Positions 1 to 10,321 of a DNA stretch of 64,000 nt are shown here, one piece after another (position 1 is the stretch's first letter; every line of letters starts with the position of its first letter). The notes beneath the pieces were generated by a model. It saw only the letters and a list, made by a program, of their open reading frames with translations. It searched no databases and was not told the origin of the DNA. Both the position numbers and the translations under genes were made by a program. The DNA is from Liolophura sinensis (taxonomy: Eukaryota > Mollusca > Polyplacophora > Chitonida > Chitonidae): positions 27,445,265 through 27,509,264 of the forward strand of contig NC_088303.1 in assembly GCF_032854445.1 (NCBI RefSeq). The letters run 5' to 3'.

Positions 1-1808
1 ACATTTCTGTTCCATGAGTACTTATAGTGAGCAAGTAGCTTATAGTGCCCTGGATGACTGTGATGTCTCCAGTCCAACTACTGATTGTCTGGTTATCAGG
101 GTCTGACATTCTAGCCAAGAGCTATATGTGGTTCTTGATATTTGCATCCTGAACCTTAATGCAAGTGTCAGCATCTGCTGATGGCCCAACTCGTTTTCCA
201 ACATTGTAACTTGGGAGCATTACATGGCTATGATTATTGCTTCTTTTCTTGGATTTATTAACTGTGGCACTGGGCCTATAATTTTAGACTGGACAACTAT
301 GTCATTCACTCTGTGAGAAGTACCTTTCCCACTTAGTGTCTCTATCAGTCGGTGAGTATTATCCCGGGCAAGTGTTGTGAACACACCTGGATTAATGTTT
401 CCTGACAGCGGAATGTAATCCTTAGACAGTTCGAGTTTCTAGACACGAAGTGCAGCGTCAAACTCCTCAGTTTGCGTGTAAGATACACCGTGACCGAGAC
501 GATTCACAGTTCGTGTCAGTTCGGTGTTTACTGTCAAAGATTTTTCAGCGAATGGAAGAAGCTAGGATGTGCTTGGGTGGCTTTGTCTTTCCACGTTTGA
601 CCGTTTATACCAGATCTCTGCCAAAAGAAACGGCAAGACGTTTAACTGTCAGAGGGACTTCCGCCTAACTTGGGGCTAGGGGCCGTAAAGCTGTTATTTG
701 ACATGGAACTCATTCACGGACTACGAATTTGAACTTTGATATGGAATTCATGCCTGGAATATTCATTGTCTGCCCGGCATCATTAAAAACTGATGACCGC
801 TTCTCTCTTGTGTGTTACGGTCTTTATCTCTTATTTGTATAATTTCTTACATACCTTTGTCTTCGGGAGTTAGTGTTAAACGTTGTTGTGGAAATGGATC
901 TTGCGATTGTGGACTTGGAACGCCCTTTACGGACTACGAATGGTATAGGAATGTCGGACTTGACGCTTATATATATTTACATTCGCCTGTTAGAAGAGAA
1001 TACACGAACGTAATGACAGACTGGGGAATGAAACTCAGCTCTGTGTTAGGAGGCCATATGATACTATAACCTTTGATGTTTCTTTGATGATCCTTCTAAG
1101 TTGATGCCTCAGTTGCATAGCTGCTTCGATTATGACATCTTGGTAGGTTGCAACCCCTTGCTTTCTGTAGATCTTTCTGTACACTATGAAATTGTTCAGC
1201 AAGATCATCGGTTGACAGGCTGTCTGGATAGAGGAGAAGCTTTCGCTTCTCATCCGAAACAAAGTGGAGTGTTTCACCCAACTCATTCTCGACGAACATG
1301 TTTTGCACTTTCGGATTTGGAAGTTCATTTCTTTTACAGAAGAAGAGTTCTTCATAAGCTTGTCTTTCGGCGCATTCTGACTCTCCTTCAGCCTGGTCCT
1401 CTTCCTTGCCCACACTAGATCTGCTGGAAGACCCTTTTTGTGTACAATCTGCAGCATGACTTGTGGTAATGTCCATCTGCAGCAAACAGGTCTCTGCTGA
1501 CTAAGGCAAGAATACTTTGTCTTTGGGTGACTTCTCTTCGTATGCCTGCATGTGCACGGAGAGGCACAAACTAGATGAGAGGATCTTTTTTTTTTTTTTT
1601 TTCGTCGTTTCTGGTATTTGCTAGACTTACTACAGAAAATACATGCTTTATCGTACACTCTGAAAGTACAAGGTGCCTCTAGAAGACTTTCTACCATATC
1701 TTGAGGGTCGTCCCCTGCACCCTTGAAAAGCATGAAGTCAACAGACTTTCTCAATTCTGAAAGTGCTACGCCATATCCGATGATATTGTATATCTGGAAT
1801 TTGTCCAT
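1..1808 (-). pseudogene. broken ORF of a multi-copy invertebrate protein family, N- and middle blocks
   Basis: Read on the minus strand, several blocks belong to one protein. Near 1808-1600 is a start-like block with a CIFCSKSSKYQK zinc-finger-like motif. Near 1480-1100 is a charged block with EEDQAEGESE, RQAYEELFF and LLLYPDSLSTDDLA. Near 435-220 is a block with NPGVFTTLARDN and ETLSGKGTSHRVND, and near 120-1 one with ARMSDPDNQTISSWTGD. I recall the same order of motifs in long, uncharacterised, multi-copy proteins of corals, molluscs and lancelets; their function and transposon affiliation are unknown to me. The copy is broken and runs off the left edge of the window. The stretch about 440-1090 between blocks does not match the family and may be inserted or decayed sequence. 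Family recognition is from memory, so confidence is moderate. Confidence 0.5.
718..1060 (+). repeat. possible interspersed repeat inside the broken ORF
   Basis: This stretch separates blocks of the broken minus-strand ORF. Its part at about 850-935 (cttacatacctttg, ggagttagtgtta, ggaaatgg, gacttggaacgcccttt) resembles 57,755-57,838, where the same words recur in the same order. The open frame it carries (812-1069) has no recognisable domain, though it opens with a hydrophobic stretch. I take it as a repeat rather than a gene. The class is unknown. Confidence 0.3.
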
Positions 1809-3093
1809 CTTCCATGCCTTTGACTATGTCTAAAGACTATGTCTGATTTCTGCCGCCCGTCGTAATATGTGCCACGAATAAAGATCTTAAAGCGACATCA
1901 AGGAGTCTGAATTGTTATCTGAACAATGAATAATGCAGTTTATGCATGACCGCTTTGATGGCAGAGTATCTTCATCAACAATAGCAATCACTAGAGCTTA
2001 TATTAATTTCAAAGTAGATACATGCAATGTCCACAAATTATTTTGGTGATGTGATTGTGAGCAAAAATATCTCATCAAGAGTTTTTAGTCAGTATAGTTC
2101 TAAACCATCTTGGTCACAGGTTTATTTTCCGAAGGTAAACTATTTTAATTTACATGTACCGCTAACTTATTACCTTAAATGTGGAGGTAAATGATACAAT
2201 TATGTGGCTATGTATCTAGACAACCTGCATCGACAGAGCTGAAAGCCTTGTAAATCTTACCTGTAAATGTACCAGTCAAATGAATTATCTTCAATAGCTC
2301 ACCTTAAATGTAGATGCAATGTAGATGGCTAGGTTTGCTAAGCTTCAATAACCATTCAGAGTAGCCTTACTAGCCTTCATCGCATAGCATTCACTGGAAA
2401 TGTAAGATATATTGGTATTTCTCCTCTTTTCACTAATTTACGCAACTCGTAAAAGAGTGATTATTCTTTTTTCTCACACTCTATGCTTAAGCTACCATTA
2501 CAGAAAGGCTATCATGGACTAATTTCACAAACCTTCGTAAATCGTATTTCTCATAATTATTGTCTGGGTTATAATGCCATAAGGTGACGACATTTACGAG
2601 AAAATTGATTCACAAAGCTTTGTGAAAGTGGCCCCATATCTTAATTTACTTCTGTTAAGCCTAGGCCTATAAACATTGTTAGTGCCGGTACCAGTTAGGT
2701 TTGGCCACATCAGGTGGTAGCAATATGTGATCTGACCCATGGACTAAGGTGGTTTATAAGGAAATGGAAACGTTCATAAACACTGGATTTTTTTTTCTTC
2801 GTACTCAGACGCAAAACGAAAGCGCTAAATTGGATTTGAGAGTGAAGTCAGCATTGTTTAAAAAACCCGGAAGACTTATGAATATTCATGACAAAGTCAC
2901 ATGTGACCAGTATTATTGGTCGGCTGTTGTGTGACCCAGTACGGAGGCTAATCGTGTTAAGCAGTGTTATCTCGTCTCGGGTGGACGCCTTATTCTGCTT
3001 CACGGGCTGAGCGTTTTGAGTACCGCATTTTATTTTCACTGCTGTTGTTGTTGTTCAGTCTAATTGTTACGCCTTTGAATTTTATCATATGAA
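1809..3093. other. non-coding stretch upstream of MTAP
   Basis: No frame here resembles a known protein and no repeat family of the window is recognisable. The last few hundred bases presumably hold the MTAP promoter and 5' UTR. I see no clear TATA box or other decisive element. Confidence 0.4.
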
Positions 3094-3924
3094 ATGGCGT
3101 CTGTGAAGATAGCGATCATCGGTGGATCTGGGCTGGACAACCCAGAAATCCTGGAGGATAGATCTGAAAAATATGTGGAAACACCATTTGGGAAGCCGTC
3201 GGATGCTCTGATTCTAGGCACCATAAGCAGTGTGCCCTGCGTGTTGCTGGCTCGTCACGGTCGGAAGCACAGCATAATGCCAAGTAATGTGAACTACCGA
3301 GCTAACATCTGGGCCCTGAAAGAAGAAAACTGCACGCATCTGTTGGTGACAACAGCGTGCGGGTCTCTCCAAGAAAACATGAAACCAGGAGAATTTGTTC
3401 TGATTGATGACTTTATTGACAGAACCACCAAACGCCACCAAACCTTCTACGACGGTTCGGAGAAAGCGCCTCCTGGTGTTTGCCACATCCCCATGGATTC
3501 GCCATTCTGCTCCAAAACCAGGGAGATTATAGCGGGCATTCTGAAAGAGTTGGGATACTCATTCCATCCGTCCGGAACCATGGTGACGATAGAAGGTCCA
3601 AGGTTTTCGTCTCGGGCGGAGGGCAAGTTGTTTCGTTCTTGGGGTGCTGATGTCATCAATATGACGACTGTGCCAGAAGTTGTTTTGGCGAAGGAGGCTG
3701 GTCTCTGCTATGCAGCCATGGGTTTGATAACTGATTACGACAGCTGGAGCGATGAACACGATTCGGAACATGTCAGTGTAGAAATGGCACTTACAACCAT
3801 GAGTAAAAATGCATCATTGGTTATAAAGGCCCTTGTAAAAACGGTCAGTGCAGTTGCAGCTACTGATTGGTCGGGAATGTTGAAAGAAAATGAGAATGTA
3901 AGCAAAATGTCAGTAATGCTGTAG
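3094..3924 (+). CDS. MTAP: S-methyl-5'-thioadenosine phosphorylase, single exon
   Basis: The enzyme cleaves 5'-methylthioadenosine, a polyamine by-product, with phosphate to adenine and 5-methylthioribose-1-phosphate. This is the entry step of methionine and adenine salvage in the cytosol and nucleus. The 276-aa frame is complete and close to the human length of about 283. It carries the family 2 purine nucleoside phosphorylase hallmarks: GGSGLD at 10-15 (phosphate loop; human has T where this has S), ARHGR at 53-57, [10 protein letters not shown] at 59-68, TTACGSL at 86-92, [12 protein letters not shown] at 165-176, INMTTVPE at 188-195 and TDYDSW at 213-218, which holds the base-contacting Asp residues. 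The start is chosen because MASVKI aligns with the human N-terminus and no longer in-frame start is needed. No intron interrupts it, unlike the multi-exon vertebrate gene. All motifs are intact, so it looks functional. Confidence 0.95.
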   Translation: MASVKIAIIGGSGLDNPEILEDRSEKYVETPFGKPSDALILGTISSVPCVLLARHGRKHSIMPSNVNYRANIWALKEENCTHLLVTTACGSLQENMKPGEFVLIDDFIDRTTKRHQTFYDGSEKAPPGVCHIPMDSPFCSKTREIIAGILKELGYSFHPSGTMVTIEGPRFSSRAEGKLFRSWGADVINMTTVPEVVLAKEAGLCYAAMGLITDYDSWSDEHDSEHVSVEMALTTMSKNASLVIKALVKTVSAVAATDWSGMLKENENVSKMSVML

Positions 3925-4599
3925 TTTATGGTAGAGCAGAGGTGATATTAAGCATTACAGATTCTTAACGCTGCATCGTCAAAAGTCAGAATGAACGCTT
4001 ATGACACTTCCAGCCAATCCCAAATTGAAAGTTGGAAGCCTGTACCTGTGCATAAAGATACAGAATTTTATGTGACACGCTTTTATATATATATCTTTTA
4101 CAGTAATTTTGTACGAATGAAAAGTGTGAATTGTCATTTGATTTCAGCTGAATACCTTAATAGATCATGTTTTTTTTTTCGTTGTCTCATATCCCTCCCA
4201 TGTTTAAAGTGCTGAAAACAGGGTGTCCAAATAGTGCCAGTTTATTTATTTTAGCCATTCAAGTGGCTAACCCTATGAGTCAAGGCAACTTTGTTGTTTG
4301 TGTGAACATGTAATTTCCTGCATGTAGAAAAAACTTACTGCAGAAAAATAGAAGTTTCGAGTGGTTTTTGATTTTATATACTTTTAAATTTATTTAGAAA
4401 AATTTTTCTTCGTATTTTTTGGCTCAAATGTATACATGAAATGGCTTGAATAAGTCAAAATTGCATTGAGACCGTGAACACTATAATCACTGGGCCGAGA
4501 CATCACGGCTGGGTGACGATCAGAATACACATGCATATGTGGTGACGGGACAAACACATTAATGGTTAAGTGGATCCTCTTCTGATCCTAACATGCAGA

Positions 4600-4709
4600 A
4601 CTCTCCTCACACCATAATGCTGGCCACTGTTGCATAAGTGAAATGTTTTTGAGTAGGCCTACGATATAAATCTCCAATCAAATGAAAATAAATAAATAAA
4701 TAAATAAAT
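4600..4709 (+). repeat. SINE-B fragment (3' part) with (AAAT)n tail
   Basis: It contains caccataatgctggcc, a degenerate ataagtgaaatgtttttgag and ccaatcaaatg followed by aaataaataaata. This is the 3' end of the tRNA-derived SINE that recurs through the window (SINE-B). The 5' part is missing. The AATAAA words in its tail are repeat sequence and should not be taken as proof of the MTAP poly(A) signal. Confidence 0.7.
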
Positions 4710-4769
4710 CATCACTGAGTTGTGTCACTATTGAGCACCGATGTGTAATGGAGGGAAGAAATGTAGCCT

Positions 4770-4965
4770 ACTCTAAATGGCCTAAAATTTCACCTACAAA
4801 AGTGCATTTTTAGAGGCAGTAAAATGTCACAAAACATTTTTGGTGCTGAAACTTACAATTTTACAGTAGAATATCATCCCATATCAAACCTGAAAACACC
4901 TTTCTCAAACCAATAGAACTCTGAGAATCAGGAAAAATGGGCAAGTTAGTCATGAAGGAAATTTC
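4770..4965 (+). repeat. interspersed repeat R3, copy 1
   Basis: One of five diverged copies of an unclassified repeat, with related sequence near 28,810, 31,120, 45,720 and 52,215. Shared words are ggcctaaaattt, aagtgcattttt, gaggca, atgtcacaaaa, ggtgctgaaacttacaattt, agaatatcatccca and aaaacacctttct. It has no coding potential and no clear terminal repeats, so the class is unknown. Confidence 0.55.
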
Positions 4966-5624
4966 TGGTCATTTAGGTTTAGTGTATATACTTATAGTGC
5001 TGCGGGTAACTTTGACAGAGCCTGAAATGTTGACATTGGACTTGGTCAAACTTGTGATTGCACAAAATGGCTGCTACGCAAAAGTTCTTGGAATGCATTT
5101 TTGCAAGTTTTGGATGATATTACTGTAATATTTTTGCATGTACGGTATACATCGTGAAATGTAGAATTCTTTACATTGATCACATTGATTTTGTCATATT
5201 GTATTAAGACCTTGAACATGTATATATCTGTCCATTTAAATCATTAAATGGCCAGGGGTTCATTGGGAATTATGTTGTTTTACTTCCAGTGTTCTGTGCA
5301 TATTTTGATCAACAAGAGAAATATCCTAGTACACCACCAGGCATCAGGTGTTAGATGTGAAAAAAAGTTTAAGACTGGTGTGCAGATAGGGCCAAACCAT
5401 TTGTCTCAACCTTGAAAAAGGTGATGTCAAGTTTGTCAGATTCCATGGTCAAGTTTTAAATGACCTTTAATTGATGTAAAAACTAAACACAAAACATGCC
5501 TTCTCACCACTATGCCTTAAAAAGTATAGATATCATGTTATAGGTCTTTTAAGTGTAAAGATTTGAGACAAGTACAAACCCTACTGTTTAACCAACATGT
5601 ATTAGAATCTTGTATTTGCCATAG

Positions 5625-5885
5625 TCTATATATTTATTTATTTGACTAGTGTTTTACGACATACTCAATGGTGAATATTTAACTTGTACAACTGCAGTCA
5701 GCATTATCGTGGGAGGAAACCCACAACCATCTGCAGGTTGCTGACAGACCGTCCCATGTTCTTCCGGAGAGGAAGCCATCATGAGCTGGACTTGGACTCG
5801 GAAAGACTGCATTGCTGAGACACTCCTGGGTCATTGCGCCATGCTGGCATGCTAACCCTGTCAGCCCCCTTGCCATAATCATGTT
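5625..5885 (-). repeat. SINE-B, diverged near-full copy
   Basis: The minus strand reads from a tRNA-like head near 5870 (cattgcgccatgctggcatgctaac on the plus strand) through gagaggaagcc, gggaggaaaccc and cagcattat to tatttatttattt at 5627. The internal order matches the other copies, but with many substitutions, so it is old. It lies between MTAP and the RANBP9/10 3' end. Confidence 0.7.
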
Positions 5886-5984
5886 GGAATGATCCAGCTT
5901 ATGTCATACCGTGAGCTTCGGCGTCCAATAGCAGAAAGCAGTGTTAAACAAAATGTTAGGTGTGGTATTTAAAAATTACTGAAG

Positions 5985-6347
5985 GTATGGAGTGACTGAG
6001 TCCTTAGGGTTTAACGTCGTACTTAACAATTTTTCAGTAATAAGATGACAGAGTCCTTAGAGTGCATGTAAATTGTCTCCTAGTTGCTGGACGGTTTTCC
6101 GTTGCCTGTTTATCTAGTGCTGCTTCACTGAGACGACTTATCAAAGGCAAGTAAGCCGCACCACCCGAGCCATTAGACTGATACGGTTCAACCAGTCGTT
6201 ACACTATCCCCATGCTGAACGCCAATGGAGGAAGCTACAACTTCCTCTTTTAAAGTCTTAGGTGTGACCCGACCCAGGATTGACCTTGGATCTAATGCCT
6301 CACAACCCAAGGCTCTATGAACTGAACCATCGGGGCCAGTCCTGCAG
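5985..6347 (-). repeat. SINE-A, old copy (tRNA head at right)
   Basis: From left to right it shows gggtttaacgtcgtac, aacaatttttcagt, tagtgctgcttcactgagac, atgctgaacgcc, acttcctcttttaaag and a decayed tRNA-like head near 6345. The order is that of the complete copies at 26.96 and 27.76 kb, in minus orientation. It is clearly more diverged, and I see no target-site duplication. Confidence 0.75.
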
Positions 6348-7019
6348 GTACTGAGGCCAGAGTTTGCATACATGTAGAGCACAATAGTACAAGGGGGATA
6401 TTCCATTGTTGGTGTGTACAAATTAAATACTGTAAATTACTGAATTCCTGACTTAGTGTATTGTGTATTAATATCAATGTTAAACTAAGTGTTAGGGTGG
6501 TATCTCAAAAAGTGCTGCATTTATTGTGCCCAGGGCTTGCACACATACATAGCACAATAACATGAGGGGGGCATTCCATCCTTGATACAGTGTGTGCATA
6601 TTAAATACCATAAATTACCAAATTCTTTACTTTGTGTATTAGAATCAAAATTAAACAAACTGTTGGGAATGGCATCTCAAAAAGTACATCATGTATTGAA
6701 CTGAAGTTTTACAAGCGTATAAAAAACTAAGATGTTATGTGTATGGTCCATCGCTGATGCTCTGTGTTACCATAAATTCCCAAATTCACGATTTCCGGAC
6801 TTTATCTATTGAGCTAAAGTTTTGCATTCATGTGCTTCCTACCGACGAGCTATTCGGTAGCATTGCTATCATTTCTACTATCACTTATGTAATGGCAGTC
6901 TGGTTACAAGGATGGTTGTCCAAGTGCTCAGCGTGCTACATGTAGTGCAGCACAATGACTCCACAGCCTTTCTCCAATGCAGTTTCTGTGGGGTTAAGTC
7001 CATCTTATACTGGTTTAGG

Positions 7020-7135
7020 AGAGTCTGGCAACAACTCGTGGATGGTCGTGCGTTTCCTACCACCATAATGTTGGCCACTGTCGTGTAAGGGAAATATTCT
7101 GGAATAAGGCGTACACCAATCAAAAAAAATAAACA
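7020..7135 (+). repeat. SINE-B 3' fragment
   Basis: It shows tggatggtcgtg, tcctaccaccataatgttgg, gggaaatattctgga and ccaatcaaaaaaaataaa. These correspond in order to the last third of SINE-B. The tRNA head is absent. Confidence 0.65.
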
Positions 7136-7189
7136 CAAGGCTGGAGGAAAGTGATGCATCCCTAGAAAACCACTGCCCTTCCACATGTA

Positions 7190-8098
7190 CAAGTGTACCT
7201 ATCACAAATCCTCTCCCCTTACACAGCAGTCTAACCAGCAGGATTTGCGTGAAGGGTACATACCTGTGCCTATCACAAACCCTCACACCTTACACAGCAG
7301 TCTAACCAGCAGGATTTGAATGAAGGGTACTTACCTGTGCCTATCATAAACGCTCTCACCTTACACAGCAGTCAAACCAGCAGGATTTGGATGAAGGGTA
7401 CTTACCTGTGCCTATCATAAACCCTCTCACCTTACACAGCAGTCTAACCAGCAGGATTTGGATGAAGGGTACATACCCCTGTGCCTATCACAAACGCTCT
7501 CACCTTACACAACAGTCTAACCAGCAGGATTTGGAAGAAGGGTACTTACCTGTGCCTATCATAAACCCTCTCACCTTACACAGCAGTCTAACCAGCAGGA
7601 TTTGGATGAAGGGTACATACCCCTGTGCCTATCACAAACACTCTCACCTTACACAGCAGTCTAACCAGCAGGATTTGGATGAAGGGTACATACCTGTGCC
7701 TATCACAAATCTTCTCACCTTACACAGCAGTCTAACCAGCAGGATTTGAATGAAGGGTACTTACCTGTGCCTATCACAAACCCTCTCACCTTACACAGCA
7801 GTCTAACCAGCAGGATTTGGATGAAGGGTACGTACCTGTGCCTATCATAAACCCTCTCACCTTGCACAGCAGTCTAACCAGCAGGATTTGGATGAAGGGT
7901 ACTTACCTGTGCCTATCATAAACCCTCTCACCTTGCACAGCAGTCTAACCAGCAGGATTTGGATGAAGGGTATATACCTGTACCTATCATAAACCCTCTC
8001 ACCTCACACAGCAGTCTAACCAGCAGGATTTGGATGAAGGGTACATACCTGTACCTATCATAAACCCTCTCACCTTTAATAGCAGTTTACCCAACAGG
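7190..8098. repeat. minisatellite, 71-bp unit, about 12 copies
   Basis: The word ccagcaggatttg recurs at a spacing of 71 bp, with two steps of 73 bp. Its ggatttg part starts at 7241, 7312, 7383, 7454, 7527, 7598, 7671, 7742, 7813, 7884, 7955 and 8026. The 73-bp steps come from a 2-bp insertion (acatacccctgtg for acatacctgtg). Copies are about 95% alike, so the array is young or kept homogeneous. Because 71 is not a multiple of 3, the open frame across it has no constant period and is not a gene. It lies between the convergent 3' ends of MTAP and RANBP9/10. Confidence 0.93.
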
Positions 8099-10321
8099 AA
8101 CTGCATCAGTCCCATGAATGTATTGTCTGAGGAACCAACTGACACTTTAGGCAAATGAGCCAGCAACGTCAACTCAAAACATTTTACTCAAGAACTTGTC
8201 AAATCTGTATTATGATTATCACTTTTATTGTATACACTCAAAATCAATAATACATTTGTCACTTTACAGAGTTTTAATATTTGATGCTATACATACATGT
8301 GCCAGATTTAAATAATCTGGATCCATACTGGGTTAAAAAAAGTGAAAACATTTTTTTCTTTCATATTTGCATCAGAATAAATAAATCACACTATTTTGAT
8401 GGCGTTGACAGCTGGGGCAAGAGCACTGATGTATAGATAGTTACCATCGTGATTTACTGGGGTGCTACCAATGGCTGACATCATCAGGGTAACTGGAGAG
8501 CGTAATCATTGGCCAAAACCATCACCATGGTAACAGCAGATTGCAATCATCGACTGATACCATCACTTCTACTGGACAAATCAAACAAGTCATAATATTC
8601 AATATTTACCAATATCCAATCAATATCATACAAATAGCGCCTTATATACCACTAATAGATACAATTCTCAGACCAATTCTGTCACGGTTATAGTAGATGT
8701 AAAAACTACCTAAAATCGCATGATAAGTTTGTGAACTCCATTTTACGTGTAAGGCTAATAGATATACATGTAATATGAACCTATCCCCTTCCATTCATAG
8801 CATAAAATGAAATCCCCTTATTTTTGTTCTCATTAAGCACTGATTCAATAATAAATGGATAACGAAGAGTTCATAATGCAGAGTCTCTGAAGATTTCTTA
8901 CTTCAGATCAGAGTACAAACGTTAGATTAAACATGGTTTACCTGATTTAAACATGACTGAGTTTCCCACAAATCTGCACTGTACATGGATTTAGAAATAA
9001 CAGAAGAATATCTAGAGCTCTTATTACCTTATTTGGCAGTTGGAAGAAATAGGCTATGAATTAATCAAGAACATTTGTCACTTTCTATAGTATATTGTTA
9101 ATACATGTACCTATGCCTTTGATAACCAATAGCTTAACATCGGAAAACGAAGTGCTAGGGTAGAAACCTGTAAAGTTGGAATAAAGATATTACATATTTA
9201 TTTGTGTATGGTCAGTGTCCTGTGCATAGGATTTCAATGTAAGGGAGACAACTCTTGATTGCTTTTAAGATAGTATTGCATGCTTTGGGCTTGTTGTAAT
9301 CAGAACTGCTGGTATGCGTTACCAGGATGGGATTGTGCACACCCACTAAATGCATGTTTCTAAATTGGAAAAGTCCTGATAAAGGATTGTAGTCACTTTG
9401 TCTTTATCTGATACAAACTGATGGATGATTGAAGTCTGCCCTCTTTTATGGTACAAGAGCTGAATATTTCAATGAATGATCCTGGGTTACGGTGTATGGT
9501 CACACCATAATAATACACATAAGTTCATGGTACACAAGTACAGCAAATCAAAGTTTATACCTGCTACAAAAATAAAACGTGCAAGTTGGTTTGGTCTGAC
9601 AAAAAAAGATATGTGAAGATACAAGGCAATAGTTTTCTACAACAACGAACACAAAATCATTTCACGATTTAATATTTGAATAAACAATTGACTGACAATG
9701 GAAAATAAGATCAAGAACTAAAATGCAAATGCTTGTAAATAACTTAGGATACCGATATACTTTGTGGACAAAACAACCGGGGAGCAGGGAGAAAAATGTT
9801 CGCTGATCAAATTGTCTGAGAATTTCTGGACTTGTAACAACCGTGTAACGTGTTTTTGCCAGCAGTAATTCTCTTTTCTGAGTTTGTACTTTTCAGCTAT
9901 TGGACCTGACATCAGCACACCACCTGTCCTTGATATTACTTCTGTGTATATTCTTCAACCACAATATTACCACAATAATTTCTCAACCTTTAATAAATGT
10001 TTAATCTTCCTTTTAATAGCGATCTAATTTTTTGTTCTTTTTCTCAAGAGCTGGCGATCTTGTGTTCACAAGGAGACAAATAATTGCTTCTTGCTGGCTA
10101 AGGGCCGAGGTAAGCGACGAAAGAGGACTGGTATAAATCATACCATACTGCTATTGGTCACAATCACTGACATGAAAACAAAACTCCTTAACAGCTATTG
10201 GCCAGCCGCACGCCTCCACAGGTCAATAATACCCCGTCATAGTCCACTTTCTGCCTGGCGGACCTATGACAGCCCTGATTCAATGATTTAAGACAGTCCT
10301 GTGGCTAGAGCCAGCAATCCG
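8099..10321. other. non-coding, probable RANBP9/10 3' UTR and downstream sequence
   Basis: No coding frame is recognisable. About 8440-8580 holds a very degenerate tandem of about 40 bp (catcatcagggtaact, catcaccatggtaac, taccatcacttctact). The RANBP9/10 stop is at 10322, so its 3' UTR should start here on the minus strand. TTTATT words (AATAAA on the minus strand) exist, but I cannot tell which one is used. Confidence 0.4.

Noticed and set aside
7387-7749. 120-aa open frame with repeated motifs across the 71-bp array
   Set aside because: It follows directly from the tandem repeat; the unit is not a multiple of 3 and the frame has no start context or family resemblance.
7190-8098. CRISPR-like array
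   Set aside because: Units are contiguous with no unique spacers, and the window is animal nuclear DNA.
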